From positions 1-9,617 of the forward strand of contig NZ_CAMLOV010000191.1 in the NCBI RefSeq assembly GCF_946481715.1: a stretch of 9,617 nucleotides of DNA. The letters are read 5' to 3'. Position 1 is the stretch's first letter. Every line of letters starts with the position of its first letter. Shown here in pieces: positions 5,106 to 9,617 of the stretch. The notes under the pieces were generated by a model, which was not told the DNA's origin, did no database searches, and saw only the letters and a program-made list of their open reading frames with translations. The stretch comes from an uncultured Mucilaginibacter sp. GTDB lineage: Bacteria; Bacteroidota; Bacteroidia; Sphingobacteriales; Sphingobacteriaceae. Position numbers and translations under genes: made by a program.

Positions 5106-6221
5106 TTATTTAGGCGCTTTGAGGATCAATACTGTGCCCAATATACCAAAAACTATGTTGGGTATCAGCACCGCAATCAGCGGTTCGAAGCCGCCCTTTA
5201 CCGCGAAAACCAGCGCAAAACGGTTCACTACAATGTACACAAAACAGATGAAAATACCTATCCCTAAAGGCAACCCAACGCCCCCACGTACCTTGCGCGA
5301 GGAGATAGCAACGCCGATTATGCATAACACAAATGATGATAAAGGCTCCACAAAACGGCGGTATTTTTCAAATTCCATATCTATTAATGCACCTGTTCCG
5401 CGTATCTTTTCCTTCTCAATAAGGGTGTTTAAAACCTTTAAAGACATGCCCCCATATACGTTGCTGTTTACGTTATCGTGCACCTCAAAATCTATCGGGC
5501 GCATATCTAAAACGGTATCAATTAGCGGCCCATTGGAGATGAATTTTTCCTTCAGCCCGTCCACATAACGGATGGATGGGCTGACGATTCTCCATTTGCT
5601 TTTTACCGTATCGAACTGGATGCTGGGCGCTGTAAGCCTCATTTTTAGCTCGTCTCCATCGAATTTTTCCAGCATAAACTGATAGCCGGTGTGCACCTGC
5701 GGATCGTACGATTGCAGGAAAACGAAGGTGTTTTTATCCAGTTGGATGTGTACTTCGCTCTTGGTTGGATCGTCGCCGATGAAGAAATTAGCGCTTTCGA
5801 AATCTACCTTTAGCTTATTTGTAAAGGGGATAACAAAGATATTTGCCAGGATAGACACCGTAAAAATGACTGTTGCCGATACAATATAAGGCCTTAAAAA
5901 CCGGTAAAAACTCGCCTTGCTGGTTAGTATCGGAACGATTTCCGTTTGATTGGCCATCTTGGCCGTGAAGAAAATTACGGCTAAAAAGTTGATGAGCGGC
6001 GACAGCATCATCATATAAAACGGGATAAAACCGGCGTAATATTTAAAGATGATATCGCTTAATGTGGCGTTTTTACTCAGGAAATTATCCAGGTGTTCGG
6101 AGATATCAAACACCACCGATATAGCCATAAATAGCCCCAGGGTGAATATAAACGTACCCAGGTATTTCCTTATGATATACCAATCTATCGTTTTTAAATA
6201 CTTATCTAAAAACTTTCTCAT
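5106..6221 (-). CDS. LptF/LptG-family permease of the LPS export ABC transporter
   Basis: LptF and LptG form the membrane part of LptB2FG, which extracts LPS from the inner membrane and hands it to LptC/LptA. The 371-residue protein has the family plan: three N-terminal helices (about 19-38, 61-85, 112-132), a large periplasmic beta-rich domain (about 133-285) and three C-terminal helices (about 292-308, 315-338, 346-367). The segment NQTEIVPILTSKASFYRFLRP (91-111) matches the cytoplasmic coupling helix that contacts LptB, with the conserved Glu at 94. SSRKVRGGVGLPLGIGIFICFVYIVVNRF (307-335) is the usual C-terminal signature. I cannot assign it to LptF or LptG specifically. It starts directly after the tgt stop (TAAATG) and ends abutting the EamA gene in the same way, so the three genes are probably translationally coupled. 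The pairing of tgt with this permease is, from recall, common in Bacteroidota. Confidence 0.92.
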   Translation of the reverse strand: MRKFLDKYLKTIDWYIIRKYLGTFIFTLGLFMAISVVFDISEHLDNFLSKNATLSDIIFKYYAGFIPFYMMMLSPLINFLAVIFFTAKMANQTEIVPILTSKASFYRFLRPYIVSATVIFTVSILANIFVIPFTNKLKVDFESANFFIGDDPTKSEVHIQLDKNTFVFLQSYDPQVHTGYQFMLEKFDGDELKMRLTAPSIQFDTVKSKWRIVSPSIRYVDGLKEKFISNGPLIDTVLDMRPIDFEVHDNVNSNVYGGMSLKVLNTLIEKEKIRGTGALIDMEFEKYRRFVEPLSSFVLCIIGVAISSRKVRGGVGLPLGIGIFICFVYIVVNRFALVFAVKGGFEPLIAVLIPNIVFGILGTVLILKAPK

Positions 6222-7352
6222 TTATAAGCGTTGCCCTAAGCGGTTTACCATAATTTTCTTCCAGTCGTAAAACTCCCCGCTGATGATTTTATTGCGTGCT
6301 TCCTTTACCAGCCACAAGTAAAAGTGCAGGTTATGCAGTGTAGCTATCTGGGCGCCCAGCATTTCGCCGGAATGTATCAAGTGGCGTAAATAGGCCCTGG
6401 TATACTGTGTATCGGCAAAAAGATCGCTGTCTGCCTCAATGGGAGAGAAGTCGTTCTTCCACTTTTCGTTGCGCATATTAATGATGCCATCTTTGGTAAA
6501 AAGCATGCCGTTGCGGGCATTTCGGGTAGGCATTACGCAATCAAACATGTCAATCCCTAAGGCAATATTTTCTAAAATATTCACCGGCGTACCCACACCC
6601 ATTAAGTAACGGGGCTTGCTTTGCGGTAAAATATCGCATACAATTTCCGTCATGGCGTACATCTCTTCGGCGGGTTCTCCAACCGATAAACCGCCTATGG
6701 CGTTGCCTTCGCGTTCGAAAGAAGCGATCACTTCTGCCGACCGTACCCGCAGGTCTTTATACACCGATCCCTGTACAATAGGGAACAAAGTTTGGTTATA
6801 ACCGTACTTTGGTTGGGTAGTATCAAACCTGTCGCAGCAGCGTTTTAGCCAGCGGTGGGTCATCTCTATAGAACGTTTTGCGTAGTTATAGTCGCAGGGG
6901 TAAGGCGTACATTCATCAAAGGCCATGATGATATCTGCGCCAATTATGCGTTGGATATCCATCACATTTTCGGGCGTAAACAGGTGTTTAGAGCCATCCA
7001 CATGCGAGCGGAAAGTAACGCCTTCTTCCTTTATTTTACGTACATCGGTAAGCGAATACACCTGGTAGCCGCCGCTATCGGTTAAAATAGGGCCTTCCCA
7101 GCCATTAAATTTATGTAAGCCGCCGGCGCCTTCAATGGTACCTAAGCCCGGGCGCAGGTATAAATGATAGGTGTTCCCTAAAATTATTTGGGCTTTTATA
7201 TCATCCTTCAGCTCGCGCTGGTGCACTGCTTTTACGGTGCCCGCCGTGCCTACAGGCATAAAAATAGGCGTTTGGATAACGCCATGATCGGTAACAAGTT
7301 CGCCCGCGCGGGCCTTTGATAGGGGGTCTTGTGCTGTTAAAGTAAATTCCAT
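6222..7352 (-). CDS. tgt: tRNA-guanine transglycosylase Tgt, zinc cysteines absent
   Basis: Tgt exchanges the wobble guanine of GUN-anticodon tRNAs for preQ1, the step that commits the tRNA to queuosine. The 376-residue protein is full length, with FMPVGTAGTVKAV (31-43), ILTDSGGYQVYSL (89-101, D92 base catalysis), GADIIMAFDEC (138-148, D146 substrate binding), GGLSVGE (220-226), YLMGVGTP (249-256) and GIDMFDCVMPTRNARNG (266-282, nucleophile D271). The usual zinc site, CxCxxC plus a later His, is not complete. In the aligned stretch DSDLFADTQYTRAYLRHL the three Cys positions are S309, L311 and D314, while the His (H340 in HNLHFY) remains. I recall the same loss in other Bacteroidota Tgt proteins, so it is probably a lineage trait and not damage. 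First gene of the operon; the start MEFTLTAQDP is typical. Confidence 0.96.
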   Translation of the reverse strand: MEFTLTAQDPLSKARAGELVTDHGVIQTPIFMPVGTAGTVKAVHQRELKDDIKAQIILGNTYHLYLRPGLGTIEGAGGLHKFNGWEGPILTDSGGYQVYSLTDVRKIKEEGVTFRSHVDGSKHLFTPENVMDIQRIIGADIIMAFDECTPYPCDYNYAKRSIEMTHRWLKRCCDRFDTTQPKYGYNQTLFPIVQGSVYKDLRVRSAEVIASFEREGNAIGGLSVGEPAEEMYAMTEIVCDILPQSKPRYLMGVGTPVNILENIALGIDMFDCVMPTRNARNGMLFTKDGIINMRNEKWKNDFSPIEADSDLFADTQYTRAYLRHLIHSGEMLGAQIATLHNLHFYLWLVKEARNKIISGEFYDWKKIMVNRLGQRL

Positions 7353-7363
7353 TTATAAGTGCG

Positions 7364-7379
7364 CAAAATTACAAATTTA
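7364..7379 (-). promoter_or_regulatory. promoter region of the tgt operon, two overlapping -7 candidates
   Basis: On the minus strand TAAATTTG (7379-7372) and TAATTTTG (7371-7364) stand back to back, and each matches TAnnTTTG. They lie 19 and 11 bp before the tgt ATG, so the leader would be short, about 5-15 nt. No good -33 TTTG is present at the normal spacing. A leader this short leaves no room for a preQ1 riboswitch. Confidence 0.45.
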
Positions 7380-7477
7380 GGTTGAAAGCCTTGTAGTACT
7401 TAGGATGTTAAAGCGTAGAGATTGTAAGCTGCTTAATTGTGGATTGTATATGAAACGAATTTTTTTTTGAAAAAAAT

Positions 7478-7527
7478 TATGTAATTAAATGATTACATAT
7501 ATATTTGCGTAATCAAATGATTACATA
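7478..7527 (+). promoter_or_regulatory. paired operators of the ArsR-family repressor
   Basis: A 19-bp sequence GTAATYAAATGATTACATA occurs twice in direct orientation (7481-7499 with T, 7509-7527 with C), 28 bp start to start. Each copy is also an inverted repeat: TATGTAAT-N6-ATTACATA at 7478-7499 and GTAATC-AAAT-GATTAC at 7509-7524. The first covers the region just upstream of the -7 element. The second covers the expected transcription start and ends 2 bp before the ATG. This is the layout expected for autorepression by the adjacent dimeric winged-helix protein; binding itself is inferred. Confidence 0.8.
7500..7507 (+). promoter_or_regulatory. -7 element between the two operators
   Basis: TATATTTG matches TAnnTTTG exactly and fills the gap between the operator copies. 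Transcription would start near 7513, giving a leader of about 15 nt. The -33 position falls in the first operator and has no TTTG. A T9/A7 tract lies upstream (7460-7476) and could act like an UP element. Confidence 0.6.
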
Positions 7528-7529
7528 GT

Positions 7530-7862
7530 ATGGCAGCAGAAGCGAGAAGAGATGTTTTCCAGGCAATATCAGACCCAACCAGGCGCGAGATAATAGCATT
7601 AATAGCTGATAAACCGATGAACCTGAATGCTATAGCGGAGCAATTTGAGATTAGCCGGCCGGCTATATCAAACCATATTAAGCTATTGGCCGAATGTGGT
7701 ATGGTAACCATAACGCAGCAGGGGCGAGAGCGGTTTTGTGTAGCTAAGCTTGATGGCTTAAGCGAAGTTGCCAATTGGGCGCAGCAATACAGTAAATACT
7801 GGAACCAGAAATTCGATTCGCTCGAAAAATATTTAAATAAAGTTCAACATAAAGACAAATAA
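7530..7862 (+). CDS. ArsR-family winged-helix repressor
   Basis: This 110-residue regulator begins MAAEARRDVFQAISDPTRREIIALI, the usual first helices of ArsR/SmtB proteins. The helix-turn-helix follows at about 31-53 (NLNAIAEQFEISRPAISNHIKLL) and the wing at about 57-73 (GMVTITQQGRERFCV). The recognition helix is RPAISNHIKLL. The ELCVCDL-type metal site is missing and only two scattered Cys (56, 70) are present, so it is probably not a metal sensor. It belongs to the metal-independent group (SdpR-like) that is often paired with an SRPBCC gene. It lies 3 bp before such a gene, and two operator copies bracket its promoter, so autorepression of the pair is likely. The ligand is unknown. Confidence 0.93.
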   Translation: MAAEARRDVFQAISDPTRREIIALIADKPMNLNAIAEQFEISRPAISNHIKLLAECGMVTITQQGRERFCVAKLDGLSEVANWAQQYSKYWNQKFDSLEKYLNKVQHKDK

Positions 7863-7865
7863 AAC

Positions 7866-8384
7866 ATGACAGAGAAAAATCAAACAAGCAAAAAAGCCGA
7901 GTTAGTTATTGTAAGGCAGTTTAACGCACCAAAGGATGTGGTATTTGAGGCATTTGCAAACGCAGAAGCAGTGGCGGATTGGTGGGGGCCGGCCGAGTTC
8001 CCTATCACCGTTATCAGGTTTGAATTCCAACCGCAGGGGCTGTTTCATTACAAAATGGAGGCAAATGGGCAGGTAATGTACGGCAGATTTATATATGGAG
8101 ATATCCAAAAACCCAACGTTCTGGAGTTCACCAATGCGTTTTCTGATGAGAATGCAGGCGTTACCCGGGCGCCATTTAGCGCTACCTGGCCCTTAGAGGT
8201 TTTTAACCGCCTAAGCTTTACCGAAGAAAACGGCAAAACTACTATCACCATGAGCGGTTACCCGGTAAACGCTACCGAAGAAGAGAACCAAACTTTCATT
8301 ACGGCACAGGCAAACCTGCAGCAAGGGTTCGAGGGGACGTTTAACCAATTAGATAAGTACATCGAGCATAAACTCGCTAAGTAA
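7866..8384 (+). CDS. SRPBCC (AHSA1/START-like) domain protein
   Basis: The 172-residue protein is one START/Bet v 1-like fold of the AHSA1 type. It shows ELVIVRQFNAPKDVVFEAFANAEAVADWWGP (12-42, with the hallmark WWGP), a run of beta strands including GLFHYKMEANG and GRFIYGDIQKPNVLEFTNAFSDE, and the C-terminal long helix (about 144-169, QANLQQGFEGTFNQLDKYIEHKL). Such domains form a deep hydrophobic pocket and bind lipid-like or aromatic ligands. Partnership with an ArsR-type regulator, in one operon or as a fusion, is common, and the SRPBCC protein may handle or signal the inducer. No catalytic function can be named. It is the second gene of the operon and is followed by a strong terminator. 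Confidence 0.92.
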   Translation: MTEKNQTSKKAELVIVRQFNAPKDVVFEAFANAEAVADWWGPAEFPITVIRFEFQPQGLFHYKMEANGQVMYGRFIYGDIQKPNVLEFTNAFSDENAGVTRAPFSATWPLEVFNRLSFTEENGKTTITMSGYPVNATEEENQTFITAQANLQQGFEGTFNQLDKYIEHKLAK

Positions 8385-8416
8385 AAGGTACTATAATAAT
8401 GTAAATTGCCTATAAT

Positions 8417-8453
8417 GCGTAGGCCTGGGATTGCTTTGGCCTACGCTTATTTT
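8417..8453 (+). terminator. intrinsic terminator of the arsR-SRPBCC operon
   Basis: A perfect 9-bp stem, GCGTAGGCC (8417-8425) with GGCCTACGC (8438-8446), around a 12-nt loop, is followed by TTATTTT. It lies 32 bp after the SRPBCC stop. The minus-strand side is followed only by ATTATA, so it works mainly for the plus strand but may also help the convergent DUF1593 gene, which ends at 8470. Confidence 0.88.
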
Positions 8454-8469
8454 AAAAATTACTTACGCG

Positions 8470-9617
8470 TTATTTTGGCTTTATAGTAATAAACACTCGT
8501 TTATATCTTGATAATGCGGGCTTACCTTTATCGGTTACTTTCAGTATAAATTGGGTTGTTTCCGTTGTTTTTACCTCGGGTGCTGCCAGGAAAATTTTAT
8601 ATAAATTTTCTGCCACGAGGATTTTTACCGGTGTTTTTAGCGTACCCGTTTCAGCATACTGAAACCATAAATAGCTTACGTTATCGCCATCCGGATCGGT
8701 TGTGCCGCTTGCATCAAGCGAAAAAATTTCGCCGCTTGTTACTGTAATATCCGCGGAATGCCCTAAGGCAGGCACCGGCGGGTGGTTTGCGCTGCGGTAA
8801 GGCTTGGTTGTCCAATCCATCCGGGCCGCAAAATCATTCTGATAATCATCGCGCCAGCGCCAAATGGTTACCCAGTTATCATGAAAAGATACCGTATCGT
8901 TGCGCACAGCACGGCCGTAATTGTTAAAAAGTACGGGCGTATAAGTATCCGCGACATTCGTAAAAATGGGCCTTGTTTCGGGTTCTATCGGTACGCCGCC
9001 GGTAAAACCTTTTATATCAAAGTCGGCCAGGTTAGGCTTATAAAGTTCATAACGGCCGCCCCATCCACCCCATTCCGGATGGTTTGGAACGTTCAGCCCG
9101 TTTGGTATCAGCGATAGCCATGAGGGAGTATCGCCCTCCATTGTATAGGCAACATCGGGATAAAGTGCACCCAACGGCCCCTTGCCTTGTTGGATATTGT
9201 CGGCTATCCATCTATTGCTAATCGTTTCGTTATTTACGCCGGCCACTGCCTTGCTCACGGCCACCCAGGTGGCTTTTCCGTATCCGCCGGGAGTAACGAT
9301 ATAGAACAATTCGGGGAAGTTATTCCGGATCCAAATACCGCTATCGTCCTGGTCGGAGATGGTATAAACACGCAGTTTGGCAACCATTTTTTTCATCGTT
9401 GCTGCGTCGTTAGAATTTTTAAGCGTGTATAAGGCCTGCGCCAAAGTGTTGGCGCCGCCCCATACCGAGATCCATAATGGGCGGGGATCGTTTTGTTCCA
9501 ATTCTCTTATTATCCAATTAGAGCCCGCAGAGTTTTTGCCGGCGCCGGTAGCATTTAAACCATAGCCGGGTTGCCCTTTCTTTACCAGCATACTTAATTT
9601 TTGCGCATCGGGGTAAG
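8470..9617 (-). CDS. DUF1593 / Sde182-like protein with PKD/Ig-like C-terminal domain, 5' part outside the window
   Basis: The frame runs open to the right edge. The eight residues before the first visible Met (YPDAQKLS, then MLVKKGQPGYG) continue the family pattern, so the true start lies beyond 9617. The family has a nucleoside-hydrolase-like N-terminal domain. Visible family stretches are KKGQPGYGLNATG, RPLWISVWGGANTLAQAL (37-54 from the first Met), YTISDQDDSGIWIRNNFPELFYIV (76-99) and MEGDTPSWLSLIPNGLNVPNHPEWGGWGGRYELY (151-184). The segment SANHPPVPALGHSADITVTSGEIFSLDASGTTDPDGDNVSYLWF (267-310) begins a PKD/Ig-like domain that runs to the C-terminus. Related proteins are secreted and linked to polysaccharide use; one from Saccharophagus was described as cellulose-binding. 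The catalytic Asp cluster and any signal peptide would lie outside the window, so neither activity nor export can be judged. Confidence 0.9.
   Translation of the reverse strand, partial: YPDAQKLSMLVKKGQPGYGLNATGAGKNSAGSNWIIRELEQNDPRPLWISVWGGANTLAQALYTLKNSNDAATMKKMVAKLRVYTISDQDDSGIWIRNNFPELFYIVTPGGYGKATWVAVSKAVAGVNNETISNRWIADNIQQGKGPLGALYPDVAYTMEGDTPSWLSLIPNGLNVPNHPEWGGWGGRYELYKPNLADFDIKGFTGGVPIEPETRPIFTNVADTYTPVLFNNYGRAVRNDTVSFHDNWVTIWRWRDDYQNDFAARMDWTTKPYRSANHPPVPALGHSADITVTSGEIFSLDASGTTDPDGDNVSYLWFQYAETGTLKTPVKILVAENLYKIFLAAPEVKTTETTQFILKVTDKGKPALSRYKRVFITIKPK

Noticed and set aside
4999..5568. 189-codon open frame on the plus strand
   Set aside because: Antisense to the LptF/G permease and EamA genes, both clearly real; the translation is Thr/Pro/Lys-rich without motifs.
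7353..7379. preQ1 riboswitch in front of tgt
   Set aside because: The likely -7 elements lie 11-19 bp from the start codon, so no aptamer fits in the leader.

Overview
The window looks like a chromosomal segment of a Bacteroidota bacterium, probably of the Sphingobacteriaceae (Mucilaginibacter/Pedobacter type). This rests on the style of the proteins, several exact matches to the Bacteroidota -7 promoter element TAnnTTTG, the near absence of Shine-Dalgarno sequences, and a Tgt without the usual zinc cysteines. The genus is inferred from recall; no database was searched.

Layout. (1) 75-1477, minus strand: thyA (thymidylate synthase), then a small antitoxin-like gene, then a Doc/Fic toxin gene that overlaps the antitoxin by ATGA and is frameshifted. 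The break is explained exactly by loss of one copy of a 7-bp tandem repeat. (2) 1478-2043: a gene for a four-helix-bundle protein of the 23S rRNA intervening-sequence (S23) family, between two arrays of degenerate 9-bp repeats in inverted orientation. The whole block resembles a small insertion unit wedged between thyA and ispE. (3) 2060-2925, plus strand: ispE of the MEP isoprenoid pathway, with its own promoter. (4) 2926-3304: a convergent spacer with decamer repeats and a terminator-like hairpin, then a LapA-like two-helix membrane protein on the minus strand. (5) 3305-4181: an AT-rich stretch of about 880 bp without a convincing gene. (6) 4182-7352, minus strand: a tight operon tgt, LptF/LptG-type permease, EamA transporter, with TAAATG (stop abutting start) at both junctions. 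(7) 7478-8453, plus strand: an ArsR-family repressor gene and an AHSA1-type SRPBCC gene 3 bp downstream, with two near-identical operators bracketing the promoter and a strong terminator at the end. (8) 8470 to the right edge, minus strand: the C-terminal part of a DUF1593 (Sde182-like, nucleoside-hydrolase-fold) protein with a PKD/Ig-like C-terminal domain.

Most genes are housekeeping or ordinary accessory genes. The unusual material is the S23 unit with its inverted 9-bp arrays, a 27-bp sequence shared between the ispE-LapA spacer and the coding sequence of the EamA transporter (where it lies in a 7-residue tandem duplication), the precisely broken toxin, and the operator layout of the ArsR gene.
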